A stretch of 64,000 bases of DNA from Rhizobium sp. CF122 (GCF_000282035.1 NZ_AKKA01000082.1:26000-89999); one strand, 5' to 3'; shown: positions 8,438 to 17,868, counted from the first letter of the stretch. Translations and numbers: made by a program. Notes: generated by a model from the sequence alone, not told the origin.

Positions 8438-10069
8438 GTGCCTTACACTTCGTCAACACTGGCGCCGTTGCGGCACGAAACCTACCGGACGATCTGGTTT
8501 GCAAGCCTTGCCTCGAATTTCGGGGGATTGATACAGGCGGTCGGCGCCGCCTGGATGATGACGACCATCACGGCATCCGAGAATATGGTCGCGCTGGTTC
8601 AGACGTCGACAGCGCTGCCGATCATGCTCTTCTCTCTCGTGTCGGGTGCCCTTGCCGACAGCTTCGACCGGCGCCGCGTCATGCTGACGGCGCAATACTT
8701 CATGCTCGCGGTTTCTGCGCTACTCACCGTCTTAGCCTACCTCGGCTGGCTTTCGCCGTGGCTGCTCCTTTTCTTCACGTTTCTGATCGGATGCGGTACG
8801 GCGCTGAACAATCCGTCGTGGCAAGCGTCCGTCGGCGACATGGTGCCGCGCGCCGACCTGCCGGGCGCAGTCACGTTGAACAGCGTCGGCTTCAACATCA
8901 CTCGCAGCGTCGGCCCCGCGATCGGCGGCGTCATCGTCGCCGCAGCCGGCGCGGCAGCGGCCTTTGCCGTCAACACCCTGAGCTACTTCGCGCTGATTTA
9001 CGCGCTGATGGGCTGGAAGCCGAGCCTGCCGGCCTCCACCCTCCCGAGGGAGACGCTGGGCAGCGCGGTGTTTGCGGGTCTTCGCTATGTGGCGATGTCA
9101 CCCAACCTGCAAAAGGTGCTCCTGCGTGGCCTGATCTTCGGGATCAGCGCCAGCTCGATTCTCGCCCTGCTGCCGATCGTGGCGATCAACCTCGTTGTCG
9201 GCGGGCCGCTGACCTACGGTCTCATGCTCGGCTCTTTCGGCATCGGCGCAATCGGCGGCGCGATGCTGAATGATCGGCTGCGCGAACGCTTTTCGAGCGA
9301 GACGATCGTGCGGATTTCCTTCGCAGGCTTTGCGCTGAGCGCCGCGATCGCCGCCTTCAGTGCGATTGCCGTCCTGACCTGTGCCGGACTGATGATATCG
9401 GGCGCGTGCTGGGTATTGGCGCTGTCGCTGTTCAATACGATTGTGCAGCTGTCGACGCCGCGCTGGGTCGTCGGTCGCGCCTTGTCGCTTTATCAGACGG
9501 TGACCTTTGGCGGCATTGCCGGCGGCAGCTGGCTCTGGGGCGTGGCCGCCGATCGCTATGGTGTCTCCGACGCCTTGCTGGTCTCCGCCGTTGTCATGCT
9601 CTTCGGCATCGTAGTCGGGCTGCGCTTTGCCATGCCGGCCTTCGCCTCGCTCAATCTCGATCCGCTGAACCGCTTCACGGAGCCGGCGCTCGGCCTTGAT
9701 ATTACGCCGCGCAGCGGCCCGATCGTCGTCCAGATCGATTATGAAATCGCGGATGCGGATGTTCGCGAATTTCTGGCGCTAATGGGCGAGCGGCGGCGCA
9801 TACGCATTCGCGATGGCGCCCGCAACTGGGCGCTGATGCGCGATCTCGAAAAGCCGGGCCGATGGACGGAGACCTATCACACGCCGACCTGGGTCGAATA
9901 CATCAGGCACAATCAGCGCCGCACGCAGGCTGATGCGGAAAACATCGAAGGGCTGCGGGCGCTCCACCGCGGCGAGCAACTGCCGCAGGTGCACCGGCTG
10001 ATCGAGCGCCAAGCCATTCCACCCAATGATGACGTCTTCTACAAGGCGCCGATCGATCTGCACCATTGA
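8438..10069 (+). CDS. MFS transporter with a C-terminal soluble extension
   Basis: The protein of 543 residues has about twelve membrane segments in the first 400 residues and the MFS loop motif ADSFDRRRVML after TM2. It belongs with the EntS-like MFS_3 group of exporters. The last 140 residues are hydrophilic (VVQIDYEIADADVREFLALM onward), an extension seen in part of this group. The GTG at 8438 is taken as start because GGGAGGG lies 5 nt upstream; an upstream in-frame start would cover the divergent promoter region. The substrate is unknown. The stop is 8 bp before a GNAT gene. Confidence 0.85.
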   Translation: MPYTSSTLAPLRHETYRTIWFASLASNFGGLIQAVGAAWMMTTITASENMVALVQTSTALPIMLFSLVSGALADSFDRRRVMLTAQYFMLAVSALLTVLAYLGWLSPWLLLFFTFLIGCGTALNNPSWQASVGDMVPRADLPGAVTLNSVGFNITRSVGPAIGGVIVAAAGAAAAFAVNTLSYFALIYALMGWKPSLPASTLPRETLGSAVFAGLRYVAMSPNLQKVLLRGLIFGISASSILALLPIVAINLVVGGPLTYGLMLGSFGIGAIGGAMLNDRLRERFSSETIVRISFAGFALSAAIAAFSAIAVLTCAGLMISGACWVLALSLFNTIVQLSTPRWVVGRALSLYQTVTFGGIAGGSWLWGVAADRYGVSDALLVSAVVMLFGIVVGLRFAMPAFASLNLDPLNRFTEPALGLDITPRSGPIVVQIDYEIADADVREFLALMGERRRIRIRDGARNWALMRDLEKPGRWTETYHTPTWVEYIRHNQRRTQADAENIEGLRALHRGEQLPQVHRLIERQAIPPNDDVFYKAPIDLHH

Positions 10070-10077
10070 GGCAAGAC

Positions 10078-10533
10078 ATGTATTCCTTCCGCCCTGCCCG
10101 TCATTCCGATCTGACTGATATCATCGGCCTGCTTTCAGATGACGATCTCGGAGCCACGCGCGAAATTGTCTCGGATCCACCAGATGCCAGGTATGTTGCC
10201 GCACTCAAGGCAATCGAATCCGATGCCAACCAACTGCTCGCCGTCGCGGCGGATCAGCATGATCGCGTAATCGGCTGCTTGCAGTTGACGTTCATTCCCG
10301 GCCTGTCGCGGACAGGTATGTGGCGCGGGCAGATCGAAAGCGTGCGGATTGCCAGAGATGCACGCGGCTTAGGCCTCGGCTCCGATTTCATCGAATGGGC
10401 TATGGCGCGCTGCGCCGAGCGCGGCTGCGGTCTAGTACAATTGACCTGCGACAAATCACGGACGGATTCGATCCGGTTCTATGAGAAGCTGGGGTTTGTC
10501 GCGAGCCACGAAGGCCTGAAGCGCAACCTATAG
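10078..10533 (+). CDS. GNAT family N-acetyltransferase
   Basis: This is a 151-residue acetyltransferase of the GNAT fold. The acetyl-CoA loop is visible as ARDARGLGLGSDFIEWA, and the C-terminal strand-helix as RFYEKLGFVASHEGLKR. The ATG at 10078 has GAGG about 8 nt upstream; an in-frame TTG lies 12 bp earlier. It directly follows the MFS gene, so the two are probably co-transcribed and may act on the same compound, which is an inference. It converges on the transglycosylase gene with a 2-bp gap. Confidence 0.85.
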   Translation: MYSFRPARHSDLTDIIGLLSDDDLGATREIVSDPPDARYVAALKAIESDANQLLAVAADQHDRVIGCLQLTFIPGLSRTGMWRGQIESVRIARDARGLGLGSDFIEWAMARCAERGCGLVQLTCDKSRTDSIRFYEKLGFVASHEGLKRNL

Positions 10534-10535
10534 AC

Positions 10536-11789
10536 TTACTTCAACTTGCCGATCATCGACGCCTCCGGATAGCAGGTCGGCTTCATGCCGTTCTTTTCCT
10601 GCCACTGGCCGATGGACCGACGCGTCTTGTAGCCGGGCAGCCCGTCAGAGCCGCCGACATCGTACCCCTTTTTCTCCAACGCCTTCTGCATGGCTGCGAC
10701 GTCGGAGCGCAGCATCCTGCCGACATCACCCCACGGCCCCTGAAAGGCGCCGGAACCGTACGCAATCCGATCCGCGAGGTTGCCTATATAGAGCGCGTAG
10801 AGGTCGGAGTTGTTGTATTCCTTGATCACGTAGAAGTTCGGCGTAACGACGAATTCCGGCCCGTCGCGGCCGGCCGGAACGAGCATCATGCCGGACGCCT
10901 TGCCTTCGTCGGAAGGGAAGGCATTGCCTGATATGCGCTCGATACCGAGCGAGGCCCAGTGCGAGACGGGCTTGGCGAGATCCGGCCCCTCCTGCGCGCA
11001 GGAAACCTGAGCGGGAATCGTTACTTCATAGCCCCAGCCACGGCCGCGCTGCCACCCCTTCTGGACGAGGAAATTGGCGATCGAGGCAAGCGTGTCGGGC
11101 ACCGAGGTCCAGATATTGGGATGGCCGTCGCCGTCGAAATCGACGGCATACTTCAGATAGCTGGTCGGCATGAACTGCGGTTGGCCGAGCGCGCCGGCCG
11201 ATGATCCTTTGAATTCAGCTGGCGTCGCATCACCGCGATCGATGATGTGCAGGGCGGCGAGCAGTTCAGTGCGGAACATTTCCTTGCGCGTCGACATGAA
11301 GGCCTTCGTCGCCAGCACCTCAATCGCAGAGTTCGGGATCTTGGCGGCCCCGAAGCCTGTTTCACGCCCCCAGACGGCCAACACGATCGAACCGGGAACT
11401 CCGTGGGTTCTTTCAATCTTCTTCAGCGTCGAGGCATATTGCGAGGCAAAACTACGACCGGTAGCGGCCAGCCGCTTCAGCCGATCCTCGTTGAAATACG
11501 GTGCCGGGGAAGAAAATTCGGCCTGCGTCTGCTTCTGCTGCTTCGGCGGCGGGAAGCCGGGAGGAGCGAGATCGGTGAGGCCCCAATTCAGTTCGACGCC
11601 CGCAAAGGCTGCGCGAAACGCCTTCTCGGAAATTCCATTCTTCTGCGCCTCCGGCCAAAGATCGGTCTGCACCCATCTTTCAAACTGCGCCTCGACATCG
11701 GCTTTGGATGCAGAGAGCGCCGGCGAGCACAGCAGCGGCAGCAGCGCCGCCGTTGCGATCAAAAGGCGGCCGAAAATGCGCTTGTTCAT
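10536..11789 (-). CDS. Lytic murein transglycosylase (MltB family)
   Basis: The enzyme cleaves peptidoglycan glycan strands to 1,6-anhydro-muropeptides. The 417-residue precursor has a signal peptide ending near ALSA (residue 28) without a proper lipobox, so it is probably soluble in the periplasm. The SLT_2 catalytic domain carries WGRETGFG, with the catalytic Glu at residue 143, and the GALGQPQFMPTSYLKYAVDFDGDG block. The last 65 residues are a PG_binding_1 domain (MQKALEKKGYDVGGSDG). It lies 8 bp downstream of recR on the same strand. Confidence 0.92.
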   Translation of the reverse strand: MNKRIFGRLLIATAALLPLLCSPALSASKADVEAQFERWVQTDLWPEAQKNGISEKAFRAAFAGVELNWGLTDLAPPGFPPPKQQKQTQAEFSSPAPYFNEDRLKRLAATGRSFASQYASTLKKIERTHGVPGSIVLAVWGRETGFGAAKIPNSAIEVLATKAFMSTRKEMFRTELLAALHIIDRGDATPAEFKGSSAGALGQPQFMPTSYLKYAVDFDGDGHPNIWTSVPDTLASIANFLVQKGWQRGRGWGYEVTIPAQVSCAQEGPDLAKPVSHWASLGIERISGNAFPSDEGKASGMMLVPAGRDGPEFVVTPNFYVIKEYNNSDLYALYIGNLADRIAYGSGAFQGPWGDVGRMLRSDVAAMQKALEKKGYDVGGSDGLPGYKTRRSIGQWQEKNGMKPTCYPEASMIGKLK

Positions 11790-11797
11790 GCTTCCCC

Positions 11798-12403
11798 CTA
11801 GATTGCCGTGCGTGCCCTGAGCGCCGCCTGGAGCGTCCCTTCATCGAGATAGTCGAGTTCGCCGCCAACCGGGACGCCGTGGGCGAGGCGCGTGATCTTC
11901 ACGTCCAGGCCGCTCAGCTGGTCGGTTATATAGTGTGCTGTTGTCTGTCCCTCGACGGTCGCATTGACGGCAATGATCAGCTCTCGGATGCCGCCGGCGC
12001 TGACGCGCTCGATCAGGCCGCGGATGTTGAGGTCGTCGGGCCCAACGCCATCCAATGGCGACAGGGTGCCGCCGAGGACATGATAGGCCGCGTTCAAGGC
12101 GCCCGCGCGCTCCAGCGCCCAGAGATCGGAGACATCTTCAACGACGATGATGACGGACTGGTCGCGCCGGTCGTCCGTGCAGACCGTGCAGGGATCAACC
12201 GTATCTACATTGCCACAATGGGAGCAGATCTTGACCTTGTCATAGGCCTCACCCATCGCATTCGACAAAGGGCCGAGGAGTTGGTCCTTCTTCTTGATGA
12301 GGTGAAGCGCAGCCCTGCGCGCGGAGCGCGGCCCGAGGCCGGGCACCTTTGCCAGAAGCTGGATCAGTTTTTCGATTTCGGGGCCGGTGACTCGCTTTGC
12401 CAT
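11798..12403 (-). CDS. recR: Recombination protein RecR
   Basis: RecR works with RecF and RecO to load RecA on gapped DNA. The 201-residue protein has the N-terminal HhH segment (KVPGLGPRSARRAALHL). A zinc finger uses Cys60, Cys63, Cys72 and Cys75. A Toprim domain follows (VIIVVEDVSDLWALE), then GELDYLDEGTLQAAL at the C-terminus. Length and motifs are standard. In many bacteria recR follows dnaX-ybaB; here dnaX-ybaB lie 3 kb away on the same strand with other genes between. recF is at 30322-31446. Confidence 0.97.
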   Translation of the reverse strand: MAKRVTGPEIEKLIQLLAKVPGLGPRSARRAALHLIKKKDQLLGPLSNAMGEAYDKVKICSHCGNVDTVDPCTVCTDDRRDQSVIIVVEDVSDLWALERAGALNAAYHVLGGTLSPLDGVGPDDLNIRGLIERVSAGGIRELIIAVNATVEGQTTAHYITDQLSGLDVKITRLAHGVPVGGELDYLDEGTLQAALRARTAI

Positions 12404-12459
12404 GAGCGGTTATTAGCCCATATGCTGCAAAAACGGAAACATGTTGGGAGCGCCGCTCG

Positions 12460-13083
12460 ATGAAAATCCTCGCCGTCTGCATCGGCAATGCCGAGCGGCT
12501 GCCCGGCAAGAGCTACAAGACGGGCATCTACAAGCATCGGGTCGGCGGCAGCGTGCTCGTCGACGCCGAGGGGCTTGTGAGCGACGCCATCTGTAATCGG
12601 AAGCACCATGGCGGTGTCGACCAGGCCGTCTATCTCGAGGGATCGCTGACCCTTGACTGGTGGACGAAGGAGCTTGGGCGACCGATCGAGCCGGGCACTT
12701 TCGGCGAGAACATGGTGATCGACGGTCTCGATAACCGCATCGTGTCTGTCGGTGATCGATTCATAGCCGGCGATCTTGTTCTGGAGGTCACCAGCGCGCG
12801 CATTCCTTGCTCTACATTTGCCGCTCGCATGGGCGACCCCCGGTTCATCAAGCGCTATACGCAGGCAGCGCGGCCAGGCGTCTATTGCCGCGTTCTTCAC
12901 GGTGGCCCAGTCGCGGCCGGAATGACGGTCGACTATCTGCCCTATAACGGCGAGAAGGTCACGATGCCGGAGATGATCGCCACCTTTGGTAGGATGCTCA
13001 CAGCGCAAGATCGCAGCCGCTATCTTTCGGCTCCGATTCACTACAAGCTGCGCAATATTCTGGAGGCACAGTCTAGCGCCTAG
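12460..13083 (+). CDS. MOSC domain-containing protein
   Basis: The 207-residue protein is a YiiM-like MOSC protein. MOSC domains bind molybdenum-sulfur groups through a conserved Cys, here Cys117 in ARIPCSTFAARM, and members reduce N-hydroxylated compounds. The N-terminal half has the HHGGVDQAVYLE block typical of the family. It is divergent from recR, with 56 bp between the starts. Its stop overlaps by 4 bp with the convergent hydrolase gene. Confidence 0.88.
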   Translation: MKILAVCIGNAERLPGKSYKTGIYKHRVGGSVLVDAEGLVSDAICNRKHHGGVDQAVYLEGSLTLDWWTKELGRPIEPGTFGENMVIDGLDNRIVSVGDRFIAGDLVLEVTSARIPCSTFAARMGDPRFIKRYTQAARPGVYCRVLHGGPVAAGMTVDYLPYNGEKVTMPEMIATFGRMLTAQDRSRYLSAPIHYKLRNILEAQSSA

Positions 13084-13616
13084 CGCAAGTGTGCCTCAAA
13101 CTCCGCCAAAGCTGCCCTCCCCTCAGGCCAATCGCCCAGCCCACTCGCCCCGTTGATGTGACCGCGGGCGCCGAGATCGACGAATTGGCTGCCCCAATCA
13201 TCAGCCTTTGCTCGCGCGTAGTCGATCGAGCCGAAAGGATCATTGCTGCTGGCGATGACAAGCGACGGGAATGGAAGGGCCGCGACAGGTGGATCGGCAA
13301 AGCCGGCAGCCTCCGGGGGGAAAGCCGCCGAGCGCGGGTCCGGCAGCGCAACCAGCAAGGCACCGCTGGCGCGATGCGTGGTACGCTGTGCCCAGTGCGC
13401 AACCAGCAGGCAGGAAAGACTATGGGCGACGAGAAGCGGTTCGGCCTTCGATCGGCCGACAGCCCAGTCCAGCGCAGCAATCCAATCGTCAAGATCCGGC
13501 AGATCCCAACTCGAGGGCGAAAAACGACGCATGCGCGGGTCGGTCGCCTCCCATCGCGACTGCCAATGTGTTTCGCCAGATCCGCCAATGCCAGGCACCA
13601 TGATGATATCTCTCAT
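13080..13616 (-). CDS. RBBP9/YdeN-type serine hydrolase
   Basis: This is a compact alpha/beta hydrolase of 178 residues in the RBBP9/YdeN family. It begins with VPGIGGSGETHWQSRWE and has the nucleophile motif VAHSLSC. The Asp is in SSNDPFGSIDYA and the His in ARGHINGASGLGDWPEG. The ATG at 13616 with AGGAAG close upstream is preferred over an in-frame start 78 bp earlier. The biological substrate of the family is mostly unknown. The gene is divergent from an Lrp-type regulator that could control it. Confidence 0.88.
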   Translation of the reverse strand: MRDIIMVPGIGGSGETHWQSRWEATDPRMRRFSPSSWDLPDLDDWIAALDWAVGRSKAEPLLVAHSLSCLLVAHWAQRTTHRASGALLVALPDPRSAAFPPEAAGFADPPVAALPFPSLVIASSNDPFGSIDYARAKADDWGSQFVDLGARGHINGASGLGDWPEGRAALAEFEAHLR

Positions 13617-13725
13617 CGCTTCCTTCCTGTTGCTCCGCGCATAAGCTGCGTGAGATAGTCGGCAAACGACATAGGAAATCATCGGAGAAACCATCGTTCA
13701 ACCGATGAATTAAAGGCGAATAAAG

Positions 13726-14208
13726 ATGGCCGATTTCGTGAACCGACAACTCGACCCGACTGACATGCTGATCGTCGAGATCATGCAGGCAGACGGGCGC
13801 ATTTCCGTTTCCGAACTGGGGCGCAAGGTCGGTCTTTCGCAGCCGGCCGCGTCCGAGCGGCTGAAGCGTCTGGAAGAACGGGGAATCATCGAGGGTTATG
13901 GCGCTCGCGTTAATGCTGCGGCACTCGGGCTGGGCATGATGGCAGTCATTCGGCTGCGTACCACCCACGAACATATCCGCGCCTGTCTTAAGCAATTCTC
14001 GGAAATGCCACAGATTGTCGAGGTTCTCAGACTGACAGGCGAGGATTGCTTCGTGCTCAAGGTTCTGGTCCCTTCACCATCCGAGCTTGAAATCATCGTC
14101 GACAGCATCGCGCGTTATGGCGCGGTCACGACCTCCCTCGTATTGCGCGGCGAACCGATGAAGCCGATCGGCCGCGAACTGGTGAAACTGGCGCGACACT
14201 ACCTCTAA
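13726..14208 (+). CDS. Lrp/AsnC family transcriptional regulator
   Basis: The 160-residue protein has the Lrp layout. An N-terminal winged helix-turn-helix covers residues about 10-60 (ISVSELGRKVGLSQPAASERLKRLEERGII). A C-terminal RAM ligand-binding domain follows (IVEVLRLTGEDCFVLKVLV). Such proteins usually bind amino acids and control amino acid metabolism. The target here is not evident; the divergent hydrolase gene, 109 bp away, and its own promoter are the nearest candidates. Confidence 0.92.
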   Translation: MADFVNRQLDPTDMLIVEIMQADGRISVSELGRKVGLSQPAASERLKRLEERGIIEGYGARVNAAALGLGMMAVIRLRTTHEHIRACLKQFSEMPQIVEVLRLTGEDCFVLKVLVPSPSELEIIVDSIARYGAVTTSLVLRGEPMKPIGRELVKLARHYL

Positions 14209-14291
14209 CGTGATTTCGACCACTGCCACTTGTTGACGAGGCCGAGGGTCCTAGATTTTCACGCACGGGGTGTAAATCGAAGGAGGCTCGC

Positions 14292-14819
14292 ATGTCCATC
14301 GCACGATTTATCGCGGCTGCAGTTATCGCCGCAACAGCCACGACCTTCCTATCAGCAACGCCGGCGGCAGCCCGCGTCAAGGTCGGCTCGCTGGGCTGTG
14401 ACATTTCTCCTGGATTCGGCGTCATCATCGGTTCGAAACGGACGCTCAACTGCATCTTCACTCCATCTTCACCGGGACGGCCGAGCGAACGCTATACTGG
14501 TACCATCACCAAACTCGGCATCGATATTGGCACTCTCGCCGGCGGAGGAATGATTTGGCTCGTCTATGCACCGACCAACCGGCTCGACGGGGCTCTGCAG
14601 GGCAGTTACTCCGGCGTTGCGGCCAACGCGACGGTCGGCCTCGGTGTCGGAGCCAATGTCCTTATCGGCGGCTTCGAAGGCTCGATCGCTCTGCAACCGG
14701 TCTCGGCGGAGGGCACATCCGGGCTCAATATTGCGGCCGGCGTTGCCAATATGATCCTGACCTGGGTACCGCCGGCACCACCGCCACCGGCCCCCAAGCG
14801 GCACATCTCACAGAGATAG
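14292..14819 (+). CDS. DUF992 family secreted protein
   Basis: The 175-residue protein has a clear signal peptide ending near TPAAA-R (residue 27). A DUF992 domain follows, with KVGSLGCDISPGFGVIIGS, ERYTGTITKLGIDIG and a Gly/Ala-rich end. The family is restricted mainly to rhizobia and relatives and has no established function. The tail is Pro-rich. GAAGGAGG lies just before the ATG. It is convergent with the LysE gene, with one base between the stops. Confidence 0.85.
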   Translation: MSIARFIAAAVIAATATTFLSATPAAARVKVGSLGCDISPGFGVIIGSKRTLNCIFTPSSPGRPSERYTGTITKLGIDIGTLAGGGMIWLVYAPTNRLDGALQGSYSGVAANATVGLGVGANVLIGGFEGSIALQPVSAEGTSGLNIAAGVANMILTWVPPAPPPPAPKRHISQR

Positions 14820-14820
14820 C

Positions 14821-15438
14821 CTAGCGCATCGCGATTGCCATTGCAGCGCCGGCCATCGTGCCGGCGCTGGCGCGATTGGCCATACGCACGGCGCGGCGGC
14901 TCTTCAGGAACCCCCTCGCCTTGGCTGCAAGCAGTGCCCAGCTGATATCGATGACGATCAGCACCAGAAACATCGTCGCCACGAGTTCGGCCCAGCCGAC
15001 AATGGTCACAGCGCGGATATCGATGATCGACGGCAGCAGCGCCATGTAAAACATCATGATCTTCGGGTTGCCGAGCGTCACCGTCATGCCGGCAAGGAAA
15101 AGCTTCAAGGGTGATTGCGCATCAGGCAGCGTTTCACCGTCACTATCCGGCGAGGCGAACCACATCTTCCAGGCGAGATAAAGCAGATAGCAGACGCCGA
15201 GCCACTTGATGGCAACAAAAGCATAATGGAAGGTTTCGGCAATTGCGGCGAGACCGGCGACGGCGCAGGTCAACCAGATCGCCTCACCAAGCCACATGGC
15301 CGCCAAGAAGGGAAGAACGTCGCGCGCGCCCTTGGAGATGACACGGGCGACGAGCGCAGCGACGCTCGGGCCCGGAGAGCCGGCCGCCACGAACAACGCG
15401 CAGGCAAAGACAAACAGACTGGTCAACGTCATCTGCAA
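14821..15438 (-). CDS. LysE family amino acid exporter
   Basis: The 205-residue membrane protein of the LysE/RhtB superfamily has about six hydrophobic segments. The family N-terminal signature is visible (VAAGSPGPSVAALVARVISKGARDVLPFLAA), as is GMTVTLGNPKIMMFYMALLPS in the middle. Members export amino acids or related small metabolites from the inner membrane. The substrate is not predictable here. It lies 68 bp downstream of ybaB on the same strand. Confidence 0.9.
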   Translation of the reverse strand: MQMTLTSLFVFACALFVAAGSPGPSVAALVARVISKGARDVLPFLAAMWLGEAIWLTCAVAGLAAIAETFHYAFVAIKWLGVCYLLYLAWKMWFASPDSDGETLPDAQSPLKLFLAGMTVTLGNPKIMMFYMALLPSIIDIRAVTIVGWAELVATMFLVLIVIDISWALLAAKARGFLKSRRAVRMANRASAGTMAGAAMAIAMR

Positions 15439-15506
15439 TCCTCCTTATTGCGTGACGGAAGCGATGCCAGCGCAACCGACACCGCCCTTTTTGATCCACT
15501 GGCGGG

Positions 15507-15830
15507 TCAGAACGGCATCTTGAAGCCGGGAGGAATCGGCAGGCCGGCGGTCAGCGCCTTGGTCTTTTCAGCAGCAGCAGCTTCCGCCTTGTCCTTGGCA
15601 TCCTTGTGCGCGGCAACAATCAGGTCTTCGAGAATCTCGACATCGTCTTCCTTGAACAGCGACGGGTCGATCTTCAGGCTCTGCATCTCGCCCTTGCCGT
15701 TGAGAATCACGGTGACGAGACCGCCACCCGATTTGCCTTCCGCATGGAGTTCGGCGATCTCCGCCTGCATCTTCTCCATCTTGGCCTGCATTTCCTTGAC
15801 TTTGCCCATCATGCCCATGATGTCGCGCAT
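15507..15830 (-). CDS. Nucleoid-associated protein, YbaB/EbfC family
   Basis: A 107-residue protein of the YbaB/EbfC family, a dimeric DNA-binding protein. It starts MRDIMGMMGKVKEMQAKMEKMQAEIAE, an N-terminal coiled helix, followed by the beta-sheet core VILNGKGEMQSLKIDPSLF and a Pro-rich end. It sits 22 bp downstream of dnaX, the widely conserved dnaX-ybaB pair, and is almost certainly co-transcribed with it. Confidence 0.95.
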   Translation of the reverse strand: MRDIMGMMGKVKEMQAKMEKMQAEIAELHAEGKSGGGLVTVILNGKGEMQSLKIDPSLFKEDDVEILEDLIVAAHKDAKDKAEAAAAEKTKALTAGLPIPPGFKMPF

Positions 15831-15852
15831 CGTCTCGCTCCTTCTCGATACT

Positions 15853-17721
15853 TTAGAAAATTATGTCGTCGCCTGGTAGGATATCGCCCTCGTCGGATTC
15901 GGCAGCGGCGGGCGCTTTAGCCTCCTCTTCCTCATCGGGCTCCGGCGCCCGCACGCGAACGTCGATGATCTTGGCGCCCGGAAACTGTGCGAGGATCGCC
16001 GCCACATCCGGATCCTGGCGGGCGTCGCTGACCTGCTGCGCCTTGGCGCTGGCTTCGGCCTCGACAATCGTCGGCTGCCCCGCCTCGCGGCTGAGGCTGA
16101 CAATCCAATGGATGCCAGTCCACTCCTTGAGCTTGACCGCCAGTTCATTCAACAGCGTACCAGGGGCGCCTTCCGTCAAATTGACGTCGAGGCGGCCGGG
16201 CTCAATGCGAACAGGGCGAACGAAGTTGCGCACCAGTGCCTTGATCTTGGCGTCGCGCCTTTCGCCGGCCAGATTGGCGATATCAGAGATGGAATTGACC
16301 GGCACCGATGGCTTCGGCGCCTCGGTGGGCTTTGTCTCAACGCGACCGACCGGCATGCTCTGGGGATCCGGATTGGGCACCGCACGCAGCATGGCGGTCG
16401 GGCCGGCGGGCTGCGGACGCGGGATCGACTCCGTCGATCGTGCCGCCAGATTGCCCTGATAGTTCACCGTTGCGCCGCCACCGCCATTGCCCGATGGGGC
16501 GGACGGACGCCGGTCACCGTTCGTCTCGGAAAACTCGGCGAGACGACGGGCAGCATCCTCAGGCGCCGGCAGATGCGCGGCATGCGCCAGTCGGATCAGT
16601 ACCATCTCAGCGGCTCCGGCCGGGCGCGAGGAGCCTTCGGCCTCCGGAATGCCTTTCAGCAGCATCTGCCAGATGCGCGACAACGCGGTCACTGCCACGC
16701 CCTGTGCGAATTCCGCAGCCTTGGTGCGTTCGATTTCACTCAGCGAAGGATCGTTCGCCGCATCCGGCACATATTTCAGCCGGGTGACCAGATGCGTGAA
16801 ATCGGCAAGGTCGGTCAGCACCGCAACCGGGTTGGCGCCGGCTTCGTACTGGCTCTCGAATTCGCTGAGCGCTGCTGCGACATCGCCTTTGACGATGTGA
16901 TGAAAGAGATCGACGATGCGGGCGCGGTCGGCAAGGCCGAGCATGCCACGCACCGTTTCAGCCAACACCGCGCCACTACCATGGGCGATTGCCTGATCGA
17001 GCAGCGATAGGCCATCACGCGCCGAGCCCTCGGCGGCACGGGCAATCATCGCCAGCGCATCGGGCTCAGCCTCGATGCCTTCCTTCAATGCGATCGTGGT
17101 GAAAAGGCCGACGAGATCAGAGGCGCTGATGCGGCGCAGGTCGAAGCGCTGACAGCGCGACAGGACCGTGATCGGAACCTTGCGGATCTCGGTGGTGGCG
17201 AAGATGAACTTCACATGCTCCGGCGGCTCTTCGAGCGTCTTCAGCAGGCCGTTAAAGGCCTGCGTCGAGAGCATATGCACTTCGTCGATGATGTAGACCT
17301 TGTAGCGCGCCGAAACCGGGCGGTAGCGCACCTGCTCAATGATCTCGCGGATGTCATCGATACCGGTATGAGAGGCGGCGTCCATCTCGATGACGTCGAC
17401 ATGCCGGCCTTCCATGATCGCCTGGCAATGCTCGCCGGGGATGCGCAGATCGATCGTCGGCTTGTCGATCTCGGCCGTCTTGTAGTTCAGGGCGCGAGCA
17501 AGGATGCGGGCAGTCGTCGTCTTACCGACCCCGCGAACGCCGGTCAGCATGTAGGCCTGCGCGATACGGCCGGTCTCGAAGGCGTTGGTCAGGGTCTGGA
17601 CCATCGGCTCCTGGCCGACCATCAGATCCGTGAAATCCTTGGGGCGGTATTTGCGTGCCAGCACCCGGTATCCGGTGCCAGTCGAGGCGGCATCTTTTGA
17701 CTGTCGCTCGGTGTCGCTCAT
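15853..17721 (-). CDS. dnaX: DNA polymerase III subunits gamma and tau
   Basis: DnaX is the clamp-loader ATPase of the replisome. The 622-residue protein has Walker A GVRGVGKTT at about 61-69, the DEVHMLS Walker B, an SRC motif in TVLSRCQRFDLRRIS, and a long tau-specific C-terminal part. In the usual zinc module only Cys99 of the four Cys remains. I start at ATG 17721 (MSDTERQSKD). The frame stays open further upstream only because it crosses the SRP RNA gene. No A-rich slippage site for gamma was noticed. Confidence 0.96.
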   Translation of the reverse strand: MSDTERQSKDAASTGTGYRVLARKYRPKDFTDLMVGQEPMVQTLTNAFETGRIAQAYMLTGVRGVGKTTTARILARALNYKTAEIDKPTIDLRIPGEHCQAIMEGRHVDVIEMDAASHTGIDDIREIIEQVRYRPVSARYKVYIIDEVHMLSTQAFNGLLKTLEEPPEHVKFIFATTEIRKVPITVLSRCQRFDLRRISASDLVGLFTTIALKEGIEAEPDALAMIARAAEGSARDGLSLLDQAIAHGSGAVLAETVRGMLGLADRARIVDLFHHIVKGDVAAALSEFESQYEAGANPVAVLTDLADFTHLVTRLKYVPDAANDPSLSEIERTKAAEFAQGVAVTALSRIWQMLLKGIPEAEGSSRPAGAAEMVLIRLAHAAHLPAPEDAARRLAEFSETNGDRRPSAPSGNGGGGATVNYQGNLAARSTESIPRPQPAGPTAMLRAVPNPDPQSMPVGRVETKPTEAPKPSVPVNSISDIANLAGERRDAKIKALVRNFVRPVRIEPGRLDVNLTEGAPGTLLNELAVKLKEWTGIHWIVSLSREAGQPTIVEAEASAKAQQVSDARQDPDVAAILAQFPGAKIIDVRVRAPEPDEEEEAKAPAAAESDEGDILPGDDIIF

Positions 17722-17768
17722 CGCCCTGCTTAGCGCCCGGACTAATCGGGCAAAGGATGGAGAGAAGG

Positions 17769-17868
17769 GTGGGAGGCTGGCACGATGACCCGTGCCGGGC
17801 TCGTTAGGGCTGCTTCCTTCCGGACCTGACCCGGTTGGCGAGTGGCTCGTCCACCACCAACCTCCCGG
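17769..17868 (-). ncRNA. ffs: Signal recognition particle RNA (4.5S type)
   Basis: The minus strand carries the highly conserved SRP core GGTCAGGTCCGGAAGGAAGC, complementary to plus-strand bases around 17810-17833. The 5' GGGAGG arm (17861-17866) pairs with the 3' CCTCCC arm (17771-17776), giving the long hairpin of a roughly 100-nt bacterial SRP RNA. Ends are accurate to a few bases. It binds Ffh for co-translational protein targeting. A consensus-like promoter precedes it and dnaX follows, the common alphaproteobacterial arrangement. Confidence 0.93.
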
